From positions 3,162,001 to 3,226,000 of the forward strand of contig NC_003283.11 in the NCBI RefSeq assembly GCF_000002985.6: DNA of 64,000 nucleotides, written 5' to 3'. This DNA comes from Caenorhabditis elegans (taxonomy: Eukaryota; Nematoda; Chromadorea; Rhabditida; Rhabditidae). The notes under the pieces were generated by a model. The model saw only the letters and a list, made by a program, of their open reading frames with translations. It did no database searches and was not told where the DNA came from. Positions 33,053 to 44,519 of the stretch are shown here, piece after piece. Every line of letters starts with the position of its first letter. The stretch's first letter is position 1. The translations under genes were made by a program, and so were the position numbers.

Positions 33053-33486
33053 TAAATTTTAAAAATAAGAAATGAAATTTTTAAAGCGTAAAATATGTAT
33101 ATTTTTTAAACTCGACAAAATAATTTAATTTCTTTGCAAAAAAATCAATAAAGAACTCGAATAAACCGTGTTATTCGTGGAATCTCAAAGGTCGAAAAAG
33201 GAAGTAAAATTGAGGGTAATCGTAAGCAAGCGCGCTCTATTGAGAGTGACCTTTTCCTCTCGAAGAAGGGGAGGCATTGTCACTATGCAAATACAGGGAT
33301 TTGTGTTCCCTTGCAGCAGTACAGGTTGGAAGAACGCATTTTTTACAATTTGCTCACATAATCAATCGGCGCAGGACTCACAAAAGGAAATTGTTTTAAG
33401 AATTAACGCTTTGATAATAAGTTATTATTATTGATAACACAATTCAATGAATAATTCAAAAAAAAATTGAAAAACTATTTATAATA
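33053..33486. promoter_or_regulatory. Region between DUF1057 copies 2 and 3
   Basis: 434 bp, presumably the copy 2 promoter and copy 3 3' end. 33178-33330 is less A/T-rich. No exon recognised. Confidence 0.4.
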
Positions 33487-34840
33487 CTAATTCAATAACA
33501 TTGATCTAGCAGCATCTGCCAATAAATCCGCCCGCTTCTTATTTTGAAAATGGTTATCCTTTGCAATAAATACAGATGTTCCTTTTTGATTTTTGAAACT
33601 CTCCATTATTTTCTGCTTTTCAGATTCTGTGATGTTCGCTTTGAAATTCTGAAATTCCTTCCAATTTTTCAAGTTTTTCTATCACAAAACTTACAAAATG
33701 CGCGAGTCCCTGATACTTTTTGAGTGCTTCAAAAACAATTTCCTTTTCAATTAAATGATCGCTTCCCCCAAAAGTGATCATAGTTTTTGTGGGCTGTTCA
33801 TTCAATTTCAGAATGTATTCCAGTTGCTTTTCCAGGTCACAGTTCATAATTGCTCGAATAACCGCCACGGCTTCCTCTCCGTCTTGAATTTTAAATCCGA
33901 CCGATTTCATTACTGGAAATTGGAAAAGCTATTTATGGTTCAAAAAGTTACAATTTTCAGTTTGCGGAGACCGTCAACCAATCAGCGGTGCGCGGGGCGT
34001 GGCCAACATTGCTGATTGGCTGGTGCTTTTCAAATTTGAGTGCATTTTTGAAAATAAGCTTTCTACACATACATTTTCAAAACTTCGTGAAAAATCCGAC
34101 AAATTTCTTCTAGAAACATTTCTCCACTTTTGAAAATACGTTGGGAAATTTATATTTTTTCGAGGAAGATAAAAAAACTTACAATTATACATAATGGTAT
34201 CTCCTACCGTTTTCGGCAATTTTTTATGGAAATATACCAGAGATTCCAGCTTTCCCTTCGGACGAGACCCTTTATGAATTCTCAATCCAGTCGGATTAAC
34301 CATTACTAGTCCATGAGGTTTCCGATTAGTAGCTGTTATCAGTGCACTTTCACACCCTCTGCTATGCCCCATTATGATCACTTTTCCCTGCACATCTAGC
34401 TCGTTTAACAATGCTTCTGAGTAGCTATTTCGTTCCCAGTTTCCGAAATGTTGACCGGGGTAGGCTGAAATTTTTTTAAAAATTATTTGATGGTTTTTTT
34501 AAAAAATAAACTGAAATTACCAGGAGTTTGCTTGAAACCTGGGTAGTTAATGCCAATGAATCTAATATTCATGTGCTCCAAACGCTGCCTAACATACTTG
34601 AAATCTTTGTGAGATCCTGGAGTTCCATGGAATCCGATTACAGTGCCCAGTGGTGAGCCTGATGCAGAAGTATCCTAGAAAATTGACTATTGAATATTAA
34701 AAACCTTTGGCTTACCGTACCTCATAAACTGCATTTAAATCTACCAATCTTCCCCTTTTGGTTTGGAACTGCACCAGCTTTGAGTACAACTTTGGCTCAC
34801 TGGCGGGTAGGATGGAAAATGCTCGTTTTGACACAATCAT
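33487..34840 (-). CDS. DUF1057 alpha/beta-hydrolase-like protein, copy 3
   Basis: Five minus-strand exons: 34840-34721, 34674-34521, 34464-34183, 33912-33695 and 33648-33487; 311 residues. Motifs: GFHGTPGSHKDF, IMGHSRGCESA with the nucleophile Ser, FGGSDHLIEKE, and KDNHFQNKKRADL. The 218-nt fourth exon equals copy 1 exons 4 plus 5 (122 + 96) with no intron, while the 154/282 intron is kept. It is very close to copy 4 (36673-38413): the same five exon lengths, and the last exon is nearly identical. The third intron (34182-33913) contains a CCAATCAGC inverted repeat. Substrate unknown. Confidence 0.87.
33964..34022. repeat. Short inverted repeat (CCAATCAGC ... GCTGATTGG) in DUF1057 copy 3 intron
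   Basis: 'caaccaatcagc' and 'gctgattggctgg' flank a GC-rich loop 'ggtgcgcggggcgtgg'. It stands out in an A/T-rich intron and is absent from the corresponding copy 4 intron. Confidence 0.55.
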
Positions 34841-36039
34841 TCTTGAATTTTTGAAATTAACTCTGCAAACAATACATCGAAATGAAACAGTTTTAGGAAT
34901 TTGAATTTAAAACAATTGAAGTCGCGTGAATTTTTAAACGTGAAAATTAATTTTTTTTAAAAATCAAAATTTGATTAGTTGTCTTTTTAAATAGTTTTTT
35001 TTCCAAATTTTTTGTTTTACAATTTTTTATTGAAAATATAGCGATTGTTAAAATAATAGCAAAAAATCAAAATTTAAAAAAACCACAACAGACTGGCAAA
35101 AAGGAGAACAAGAAATGACGTCAAATGCGTACCCACAGGAGGAAACCGGTCAGATGTGTCTGTGTAGTCAGTGTGTAGCCAATGCACCCCCTCCTGTACT
35201 TTGGACCCTTGTCTATGTTTTAAGAAATTTTCAAATACAAACCTTAAACTGCAGGGCACTTTTTTCAGATTGAAAACTTTGGTTGGCCCAAAATTTGTTT
35301 TTTTTTTCAAATTTTTGTTGGCGTTTTCTGGGACAGTATTTCAAAATCTAATAATTTCTTGTATGTTTTTTATTGAATAAAATTACTATCACAGTTCTCA
35401 AATTATAGTCGTTGGAAATATTTTTCTTGGTGAAGATTCTCGGCGAATTCGGCAAATCGGCAAATTTGTCGCACACCCCTGATGTAGAAATAAGCTAGGC
35501 CCGTAACTAAGCATCCCGTTGGTATGACCATCTATAAAGCCGGTATATGATAGGTAGGTAGGAAAGCCTATTTTCACTGTATTTTCAGAAAATTAGTTGT
35601 ATTTTATTGGTTTCTGATATCTGGCAGCAGGAAAACGAGTAGATAGGCGTAGGTCGGCTTGAAGGCAAATATGCATTTTTGGGTACTATTCCTTTTCTTG
35701 TACCTTGATAGCGTCCTACCAAAAAATAGCTGGAGTTCTGGAAAAATCGATTTTTACAGCATTCTGTGTCAGTTATTGAAATTATTCGAAAAATGTTTTT
35801 TTGCCAAATTTTACAATAGAAAAAATCGTGCTTTGCTGAAAGTATTGGATATATTATCCATTATAAATTCAACGGAAAACATGTTTTTATTAAACAAAAT
35901 ATCCATTTAAAAAGGGCACCTGTAAGTGAGTTTACATTCAAGCCATCAATTCTATCTTCTTCCTACTCATCATTCTCGCCTGGATTCCAAATTTTGGAAG
36001 TTCTCAGGATAATGAGGCTCTTGGAGTGAGTTTTTAATA
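34841..36039. other. Region between DUF1057 copy 3 and the EF-hand gene
   Basis: 34930-35200 is related to 38450-38760 upstream of copy 4 ('tgacgtcaa.tgcgtaccca'). 35250-35420 is related to 36450-36605, on the other side of the EF-hand gene. 35440-35482 is a scrap of P3. A frame at 35668-35910 starts with a hydrophobic MHFWVLFLFLYLDSV but has no convincing continuation. Confidence 0.45.
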
Positions 36040-36333
36040 ATGTTCGAAACAATTTGTATAGATGCTTTACAGGAGCTAACAGGAGCTATGTTGTCGCTAA
36101 GAGGCTTGGCACAGAGTGAAGAGAATTTTAAAAAGGTGTTCCAAGAGTTTGACGAAGACGGAAATGGCTTCATCTCTGTTGCTGAACTGGAACCCCTCTT
36201 CAGCAACTTTCAAGCACGGCTGTCTGCCGAAGGGATTCGCAAAACTTTCCGTTACACCGATATCGACAGAAATGGTCAAGTTGATTTAGATGAGCTCATC
36301 GATGTAACCAGAGCTGTAAATCCTTCTCTTTAG
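36040..36333 (+). CDS. Small calmodulin-like protein with two EF-hands
   Basis: 97 codons as an open frame. EF loop 1 is DEDGNGFISVAE (residues 38-49) and loop 2 is DIDRNGQVDLDE (74-85). Both have Asp at 1 and 3, Gly at 6, a hydrophobic residue at 8 and Glu at 12, so both should bind calcium. The 24-residue spacing between loops is that of a paired EF-hand lobe. The start is uncertain. CTTTACAG at 36066-36073 is a good acceptor, and 35941-36028 upstream encodes a hydrophobic, signal-anchor-like stretch (SIFFLLIILAW) ending at a GTGAGT donor in the right phase. I find no ATG for that version. If real, the product would be secreted or membrane-bound rather than cytosolic. It lies on the opposite strand between DUF1057 copies 3 and 4. 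Confidence 0.75.
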   Translation: MFETICIDALQELTGAMLSLRGLAQSEENFKKVFQEFDEDGNGFISVAELEPLFSNFQARLSAEGIRKTFRYTDIDRNGQVDLDELIDVTRAVNPSL

Positions 36334-36412
36334 AGAATCACCAACCTCAAATTTTCCAGTTTCCTCCTCTTATCCTCTCGTTTATAAGTATTATCTTCCC
36401 TAAAAAACTTTG

Positions 36413-36418
36413 AATAAA
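36413..36418 (+). terminator. Polyadenylation signal AATAAA of the EF-hand gene
   Basis: AATAAA 80 nt after the stop, in 'tttgaataaatatt'. Confidence 0.65.
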
Positions 36419-36672
36419 TATTTCATCAACCTTCAATTGAAAAACTCTTTTTTTTGCCGATTAAAAACTTTGGTTCACCTAAAATTCGTTGTCTTTTGTA
36501 ATTTTTGCTGACTTTTTCTGGGGCAGTATTTCAAAAGCTAAATATTTTTTGTAAGTTTATTATTGAATAAAATTACTATTACAGTTCTCAAATTATAGTC
36601 GTTGAAAATATTGTTCATGTTGCAGATTTCCCTTTTGTTTGTAAAGTTAAACAATTTGAAAATTTCAAAACA

Positions 36673-38413
36673 TTAATTTAATAACATTGATCTAGCAGCA
36701 TCTGCCAATAAATCCGCCCGCTTCTTATTTTGAAAATGATTATCCTTTGCAATAAATACAGATGTTCCTTTTTGATTTTTGAAACTTTCCATTATTTTCT
36801 GCTTTTCGGATTCTGTGATATTCGCTTTGAAATTCTGAAATTCCTTCCAATTTTTCAAGTTTTTCTATCACAAAACTTACAAAATGCGCGAGTCCCTGAT
36901 ACTTTTTGAGTGCTTCAAAAACAATTTCCTTTTCAATTAAATGATCACTTCCGCCAAAAGTGATCATAGTCTTTGTGGGCAGTTCATTTAATTTCAGAAT
37001 GTATTCCAGTTGCTTTTCCAGGTCACAGTTCATAATTGCTCGAATAACCGCCACGGCTTCTTCACCATCATGAATTTTGAATCCAACCAATTTCATTACT
37101 GGAAATTGAAATAATTTATAAGATCTGAAGTATCCCTGAAAATTTCGAACATCCTTTAAAGGTGGAGTACCGAAATTTGAGACTTTGCTTATTTAGACCC
37201 AAAATGACCCAAAACCATCGACTTTCATAATGAGATGTTTTGAAAGTTTCTCAAAAACGGGTTTTTTCTAAAACATTGAGCCGACATAACTTTTATTTGA
37301 AAAATTTTCAGAACATCTCATTACGAAATTTGGTAGTTTTGGGTCATTTTGGATCTAAAAAAGTAAAGTCTCAGATTTCGGTACACCACTTTTAAAAACT
37401 TAGGTCTAACGAAAATACGTATTCCTAAACTGCCAAAACTACACTTTAAATAAGCCACTACCAATAATTTTGCTGCGTTTTGAACTAGAAAATTTCCGAT
37501 CTCAAATTTTATTTTTACAGGACATTTTTCCAATTGTTCTGAAGCTCGTAAAATTGCTCTAGGGGTAGGCAACATCCAGAAAACTTTTCAGATTTTTGCT
37601 TTTTTTTTAATCAAAAACGCTCCCAAAATGAAAAAGTTTATGAAAAAATCCAACTTTCAAGCATTTTGACGAGCCTCAACAGTAGTAAAACACCACATTG
37701 AAACATTTTTTGGTAGTGGCCTATGGCATATTTCTCATTTTGCTTATACTCACAATTATACAAAATGGCATCTCCAATCTTTTTCGGCAATTTCTTATGT
37801 AAATAAATCAGCGACTCCAACTTTCCCTTCGGACGAGACCCTTTATTAATCCTCAACCCTGTTGGATTAGCCATCACTAGTCCATGAGGTTTCCGATTAG
37901 CTGCTGTTATCAGTGCATTCTCACATCCTCTGCTATGCCCCATTATGATCACTTTTCCCGGCACATCTAGCTCGTTTAACAGAGCTTCTGAGTAACTATT
38001 TCGTTCCCAGTTTCCGAAGTGTTGACCTGGGTACGCTGAAATTTATTTTTAATTATTTGATGGTTTTTTATTAATTAACTGAAACTACCTGGAGTTTGCT
38101 TGAATCCTGGGTAGTTAATACCAATAAATCTAATATTCATGTGCTCCAATCGCTGCCTGACATACTTGAAATCCCTGTGAGACCCTGGAGTTCCATGGAA
38201 TCCAATCACAGTACCCAATGGGGAGCCAGATGATAATGAGTCCTGAAAAACTGACTTTTAAATTGAGAAATCAGTATTTCAGTGTCAACCTACCTCATAA
38301 ACTGCATTTAAATCTACCAATCTTCTCCTTTTGGTTTGGAACTGCACCAACTTTGAATACAACTTCGGCTCGGTGGCGGGTAGCGTGGAAAATGCTCCTT
38401 TTGACATAATCAT
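36673..38413 (-). CDS. DUF1057 alpha/beta-hydrolase-like protein, copy 4
   Basis: Five minus-strand exons: 38413-38294, 38242-38089, 38035-37754, 37098-36881 and 36834-36673; 311 residues, the same lengths as copy 3. The motifs are kept: GFHGTPGSHRDF, IMGHSRGCENA, FGGSDHLIEKE, KDNHFQNKKRADL. The last exon differs from copy 3 by only a few silent or intronic changes, so the pair is a recent duplication. The third intron is much longer (655 nt) because a P5 MITE (37156-37395) and other A/T-rich DNA lie in it. The start may be either of two ATGs two codons apart (MIMSK). Substrate unknown. Confidence 0.87.
37156..37395. mobile_element. P5 palindromic MITE in intron 3 of DUF1057 copy 4
   Basis: Starts TTTAAAGGTGGAGTACCGAAATTTG and ends CAGATTTCGGTACACCACTTTTAAA, in TTAA. 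The right end has two changes from consensus (ACACCACT). The corresponding copy 3 intron lacks it. Confidence 0.8.
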
Positions 38414-39961
38414 TATTGATTTTCTTGAAAGAATTTGTATCATAAATCACCAATTTGAAACATTTTTATTCACGAGATATTATCAAATTTAATCAAATTT
38501 GTGTTTAGAAAAAAAAATCTGACCTTCTCCATTTTTGTACTAGAAACGTAAAAAATACAACGATTGCTGGAAAATCAAAAAGACAAAATATAAAGCACAA
38601 CATGAAGCTGGCATGTAAAAAAAGAAAGAAGATATGACGTCAACTGCGTACCCAAACGAAAAAGAGGAGAGAAGCGCGGGTCAGCTGTGTAGTTGGAGTG
38701 TGGCCGGTGTGCCCATCGGGTACTCTGGACCCTACTGGAATAAAATTTTAGCTTTACTATTAGATGAGTTTTTTTTTACATTTGATAAAAAAACAAGCTT
38801 TTTGGACAATTTTTTCTGGCCAAAAGAAAATCAAAAAATAACCGTCTAACAATTGACATTGAGTTGCAACTGTGTGAAGACGTGAAAATTTGAGAAAAAA
38901 AAATTCGCATTCAGAAAAATGCAAAAATTACACTGTAAACTGAAAAAAGCTCTAAAATATGAGTTCAACAAAATTATACGTTTGGCCAACTGCGAAGATT
39001 TGCAATTTGGTCGCCTGATGCCGAAAACTTGCCGAAAATTTGCCCATCGATAGCTGAGTTTTTAAACCAGTCAATTGAAGTATATCAGGAAAAGCGAACT
39101 CACAAGATGTCGGTCGCTGCAGTTTTTGACATTTCTGGTATTTTTGGGTGTTGTTTTTTTGTCAAAAATAGGGGACTTTTCAGATATGTATGTTATATCA
39201 CATGTTATGTATGTTATGTATGTTATATTAGCCGATATGGAACCAAAAATTATCGAAATTGGTTACCTATCGGCTTTAAATATACCTTATATCAACGAAA
39301 GTAAATGAGATAAACTACCAATATATGTAATAAAGGACGATAATTCCAAAAAAGTCAACTTCGGACATGAATCTTATTTCGCAATGAATCTTGCGCAATG
39401 AATCTTATTTTGGCACCTCATGTCCTATGCATGTTTAATACTTTTACCCATTATTCATCTCCCTGACACCCGCACATTCATGTACCAACTAATCAACTTT
39501 TCAGATGATAATTCATTTTCTGTATGTTTATTAGTTTTCTGTATGTTTATTATCGTATGTTTATTACGTTTATTATCATGATTTCAATCGTAATAAATTC
39601 AATTCAATTCAATATGTAAAAGCGAGAATACAATTTATTGTAAAATTACATTTTTTGACAGCCTTTATTTCCGAATTTTCAAAAAATACAAAAAAAATTC
39701 AGAAAGAGGAAGGAAAAAATTCAAGCAACTACATGAATTTCCTAAAATTGAAAAAAAAAATCGTAGTAAAATTTTTCAAAAATTAAAAAAAAACAACTTT
39801 TAAAAATTTCAACGAGCGGATTCAATGGTGTTTCAAATATTTTTTAATTATTGGTGAGGGTTTAAACCAGCGATTCTCGAATTTTTTTCACCAAAAATTT
39901 GACTGAAAATGTTGAAAAATGTTAAAATTTTGAAGTGTTTCATTAAAATACTGAACCGGCA
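38414..39961. other. Intergenic: copy 4 promoter, then A/T-rich DNA
   Basis: 38450-38760 is the copy 4 upstream region, similar to copy 3. 39180-39230 has a short 'atgttatgtatgttata' tandem repeat, and 39530-39580 a 'tatgtttattatcgta' repeat. No exon seen. Confidence 0.4.
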
Positions 39962-40467
39962 ATAGGTGGGCGGCAATTGCCATTTGGCAATTTTGGCAAA
40001 TTTTGTCGACAAACTCGGCAAATCGGCAAACTGCCGGTTTTCCTGATATTTTCAATTCCGGCAACTTGCCGGTTTGTCGATTTGCCGGATATTTTCAATT
40101 CAGGCTATTTGCCGATTTGCCGTTTGCCGAACACCAATTTGCGGGAAGTGTTTAGAGGGAATTATTTATGAAACCGAAACACTTAAATTTGCGCCTTTTT
40201 GAAATTTTTTTCCCCGTTGTCTTCAGATAATTTCATAGAATTTGTGTACTTTTCGAAACAGATGTAGGAACATTCATAGAATGCGTACAATTTTGCCGAT
40301 TAAAATTGAAATTCTGAAATTTCCAAAAAAAAAACTGTACAAAACGACAATTTGGGTGATTTGCCGGTTTGCCGATTTGCCGGAAATTTCATTGCGGTAT
40401 ATTGCCGGCAGCTTCGATTCCGGCAATTTGCCGATTTGCCGGAAAAAATAGTTTGCCAACCACCCCT
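39962..40467. repeat. Complete P3 minisatellite element
   Basis: Begins 'aataggtgggcggcaattgcc' and ends 'gtttgccaaccacccctg'. It has 'cggtttgccgatttgccgg' arrays on both sides and the P3 core at 40145-40310 (cttcagataatttcatag; gaatgcgtacaattttgcc). Confidence 0.8.
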
Positions 40468-40543
40468 GTATTGGGTTATTTGAAATGATTATTATTTCCC
40501 ATTGGTTATATCTTCAATGTTTAGCAATGCAATAAAATTATTT

Positions 40544-40562
40544 CCCCCCCCCCCCCCCCCCC
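40544..40562 (+). repeat. Poly-C tract (19 C)
   Basis: An uninterrupted run of 19 C, hence 19 G on the minus strand; a G-quadruplex-capable tract like 24034-24053. Confidence 0.9.
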
Positions 40563-40760
40563 TGCAAATAATTCCAGTGACAATTTTCCATAAAATAAAT
40601 ATGTTCGGCAACTCTGCAAAAGAACACCAGGTGTGTTCATAAAGTCGTATTGTGTGGAAGTTTGAACACTGGAACTTTGGATTCGTCGGAAAACAATTCA
40701 TCATAATCGAATTTCTACATATGCAAAAATTCAGAGTAGTTAAATTCGCTTAGCAATATA

Positions 40761-40848
40761 CGGTGATCTACAAAAAATGCGGGAGAAGAGACGCATAGTT
40801 CTCAACTGATTTCGTATGGTTAAGAACGTGCTGACGTCACATTTTCTT
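40761..40848. mobile_element. P1 palindromic MITE, fragment
   Basis: 'ggtgatctacaaaaaatgcg', 'ttctcaactgatttcgtatgg' in part, and 'gctgacgtcacatttt' without terminal arms. Confidence 0.7.
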
Positions 40849-41344
40849 GATAATAAATTCAATAATAAAGAGAGTATGCGCCTTTAAGGAGTACTGCAGT
40901 TTCGAACTTATTATTTTTGCAGAAATTGAAAAAAAAGTTGTTCTTAATATGGAAAAGGTGAAAAAAAGGAAACTACAGTACTCCTTAAAAGGCACACCCT
41001 AATTTTTTTTATTTAAAAAAATCGGTCGTGTCCAGATCATCTGAAATTGAACTTATGAAGAATATGAAATATTTTTAACCGAAAAAAAAAAAACGAAAGT
41101 ACTGCGCAAAAACCCATTCCAATTAATCCAGAGAAACTACTTTTGAAATCGGAAAAAAGTGCATTTTCGTTTTTCATAGTGTTTTTTTTTCTAAACAGCG
41201 GTTTTTTTTTCAAAATTTGCAAAAAAATAAACTTCTTCAGAAAAAAAAAAGAAAAATAAGTTTTACAGAACATTTTTTAAAATATTAATTGGACGCAGAA
41301 TTTTTTTGAAATCGACGTGAAAACGCGCCCCACGGCTAATTGAA

Positions 41345-41890
41345 ACGCCCCGCCGCCCGAGTCATGGGTCTCGTTAGGAATTTGACAGTAAAACCGTGGT
41401 GCCAGGCTGTCCCATTACGTTTTTGATCTACAAAAAATGCGGGAATTTTTTGCGCAAAAAAAGTGACGTCAGCACCATACGAAATCAGTTGAGAACTCTG
41501 CGTCTCTTCTCCCGCATTTTTTTGTAGATCTACGTAGATCAAACCCAAATGGGACACTCTGACACTAAATTCAGAGTTTTCCATTAGTTTTGCATGCTTT
41601 CAAACAATTTTCGTCTTGATTGAAAGCATGTAAAACTAATTGAAAAACTCAATTTACACGTGGTGTCAGAGTGTCTCATTTCGGCGTGATCTACGTAGAT
41701 CTACAAAAATTGCGGGAGAGAGACGCAGTGTTCTCAACTGATTTCGCATGATTAAGAACGTGACGTCACATTTTTTGGGCAAAAAAATCCCGCATTTTTT
41801 GTAGATCAAACTGTAATGGGACAGCCTGGCTTCACGTGAATTTAGAGTTTTGCAGCCAAATACCTAACGAGACCCAACGTATAGGGGCGG
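41345..41890. mobile_element. Nested palindrome: two inverted P1 elements in a longer inverted repeat
   Basis: 41395-41567 and 41657-41838 are P1 copies in opposite orientation. Between them, 41570-41656 is itself palindromic around 'tttcaaacaattttcgtcttgattgaaag'-type arms. Outside them, 'gggtctcgttagg' (41366-41378) pairs with 'cctaacgagaccc' (41862-41874). The whole block is therefore a palindrome of about 545 bp centred near 41615. Confidence 0.75.
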
Positions 41891-43328
41891 ACAGTTTTTC
41901 ATTGGCCGTGGAGCGCGATTGCGCCATTTCCCCAATTTGTTACTAATTTTTCTTCCATTTTCAACCAATTCACTTTTTTCAGGGAAAAAGCACAAATTTT
42001 TTCCAGCTTCCTCGCCAAAACGAAAATATTTTGAGAAGCATCTTCGATCGCCGGGCGGCGGCCGATTTTTTTCACACATCGCTCACTTCTCAGTGCATTC
42101 TCATGCAAATCGTCGCGTCCCTGGCACACAATCACAAAAGTCGGGAGGGGTGGTGGTAGATAGAAGGAAAAGGAAAGAAAAGACAGTTTTCAATATATTT
42201 GAAATATTTTCTTCTTCGTTTCTTTTTTTGTGCTCTTCTTTTATCCAGTTTTTTTTTCAATATATTTAACAATAATCGTGGCAATATTGAAGACTCCCCC
42301 ACATCTGTTGTTAGTCGTCGACGCGGCGCCGTTGTGTGCACATATTTCAATCGGAAAGTTCTGAGTTAGCAAAAACAAAGAGCATCTGTCAAAACGTTTT
42401 GATGATTTGATGACGAAGAGTGAGGTTCTCAATTTTATCGCCGGTCCCGTATTTTATGCTCCGAAAACTCTTTTGTTTCATCTCCGTATTTTATTACACG
42501 ATTTTGTTAACAAATTCCTCGTTAAAGTTGGTTTTTAACGCAAACTTTTTATTTTTTAAATTTAATTGAAAAATAAAAATATATACTACAGTAGTTTTTT
42601 GAAGGCGCATGGCTGAATTTTTAAAGTCGCGTCGAGACCCTTCACACTTTTTTGAGATCCGCGCCTTTTTACTACGGTATTGCTAGTTTTTATTTTCTTT
42701 TTTAAATGCCTTTTTTGTGGATTTTCCTTGTTTTTTGCCAATTTTCGCGCATTTCCGTCCAATTTTCTTGCGAAAAAACTTAAACTTTGTAGAAATTTTC
42801 GTTGAATTTTCATGCAAAAACGTCAATTTTCGGCGAGTTTTCCGTTTTTTCCTTAGAAAACTAAAGTTTTTCAATTTTTCCGGTCGTTTTCCAGATTTTT
42901 ACCGCGTTTTCCCTGTTTCGCTTCAGTTTTTATCTAATTTTTCAAGTTTATTCCTTCAGTTTCTGTGAAAAATAATTATTTTCACCTTTATATCCACCAC
43001 TTCCCAAGAAATCCCTCTCATTAATTTATTTTTTCTCAATTTTATCCAATTTTTCACCGCAATTCTCCCTTTTAACACCATTTCCAGCCGAAATACACCG
43101 TCCATCTGTCACCAGTTCGTCGTAATTAGAGTTAGATGGGTGAAATAGATAAATCGAGCACTTCTCACCTCGAAACACGTGCGCAATGTTATAAAAAATA
43201 ACATATGTTGATTTTTTATCGCAGAAAATCCCAAAAAAGACGAAAAATCGTTCTATTTGCCATGCCATATAGTTTGGCGGTGCCGGTCGGTGCGCCGTGG
43301 GAGCCAGATATTTTCCCGAAAAATTTAA
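41891..43328. other. Intergenic, nothing recognised
   Basis: 42020-42130 and 42290-42420 are less A/T-rich. 42590-42680 carries 'actacagtag' and 'gtcgcgtcgagaccc' phrases seen in dispersed repeats. No exon is supported; the frames near 42720-42970 are low-complexity F/K/N-rich. Confidence 0.35.
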
Positions 43329-43470
43329 TGTCCCATTCCGGTTTGATCTACGTTGATCTACAAAAAAATGCGGCAGAGTTCTCTCAACTGATTTCGCATA
43401 GTTAAGAACCTTGCTGACGTCACATTTTTTGGGCCAAAAAAAAATTCCCGCATTTTTTTGTAGATCAATC
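43329..43470. mobile_element. P1 palindromic MITE
   Basis: 'tgtcccattccggtttgatc', 'gctgacgtcacattttttg' and 'cccgcatttttttgtagatcaa'. The terminal CACGTG ends are missing. Confidence 0.75.
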
Positions 43471-43789
43471 TTCTCCCGCCCGGCTAACAAGCATACCACA
43501 ATATTCTTTTTCTTATTTTTCTCTATCACAAAATTCAGCCGGATTCAAGTTGACCGCAGGTGGCCTTCCGCAGATGTTCATCATCGATTGACACGTGACA
43601 CATTTATAATTGTCAATTATTGTGGATTTTCGAAACGCAAAAAATTTCCATTCAAGCAGCAGCAGCTGGCCCCCGACTAGTTTTCTATGGTGAATCGGAA
43701 AATTGGAAATTTCAAGAAAAAAAATTTTTTTTTTCGCTAACGGGTGTTTGGCACCTGTCTTTAGAGACCAGCTATGGTACGAATTACTC

Positions 43790-44009
43790 ACCAGCTTGGA
43801 ATCTACACGTGGCGTCAGAGTGTCTCATTTCGGCTTGATCTACGTTGATCTACAAAAAATGCGAGAGAAAGGACGCAGAGTTTTCCACTGATTTCGCATG
43901 GTTAAGAACGTGCTGACGTCACATATTTTTGGGCATAAAATTCCCGCATTTTTGGTAGATCAAACCGTAATGGGACAGCCTGGCCTGGCACCACCAGCTT
44001 GGAATCTAC
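43790..44009. mobile_element. P1 palindromic MITE flanked by 17-bp direct repeats
   Basis: The element runs from about 43807 to 43992 and includes 'ggcgtcagagtgtctcat' and 'cgtaatgggacagcctggcc'. On either side stands the same 17-mer accagcttggaatctac, at 43790-43806 and 43993-44009. That looks like a target-site or flank duplication. Confidence 0.75.
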
Positions 44010-44519
44010 CGAATTCAGCCTCAAAAACCGGCGAATTTCACCGGATAAACTCGCAATATTTCACACCACCCGGAGTGAATTTCGAGATGGGCGGTTTATT
44101 GTGGCGGGGGAGGAACCAATTTGTCTCATTCACCTAAATACTTCCGACGACTCTTTGAACTGTGCCGCCGCCCAAGTTAGGCCGTCTGACAAATAAGGAG
44201 AAAATGGGCACTTCAATGGGGAGAGGCGGATTTGAATATTTATTAGTTTGCCAGGTGTTTTCTTAGATGGTGGCGGGGTGGTTTTTGGAATTTTTCGGCT
44301 TTTTGACAGATTTTCACGAAATATCAATGAAAATTCCTCAAAAGCGAAAGTTTCGAATTACAGTACTCGTCGTTAAAGGCACATGATACAAAAATTTGTC
44401 GTGTCGAGACCAGATACCGTATTTTTTTGGGAAAAAATCGCAAATCTGAGTTATAAAAATTTTCGGCTATTCGACATGGTGCAAACGGCATGCTTTTCGA
44501 TCAAACTTTTGTAGTTTGA
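44010..44519. other. Intergenic, nothing recognised
   Basis: 44330-44440 carries the dispersed phrase 'ttacagtactcg...ttgtcgtgtcgagaccag', also seen near 30650 and 30940. No exon. Confidence 0.35.

Noticed and set aside
35668-35910. Small secreted-protein gene starting MHFWVLFLFLYLDSV
   Set aside because: Signal-like start, but the rest is Lys/Phe/Asn-rich with no conserved pattern, no Cys and no splice or polyadenylation context.
39180-39240. 'atgttatgtatgttata' tandem repeat as a functional element
   Set aside because: A short A/T microsatellite with no context to support a role.
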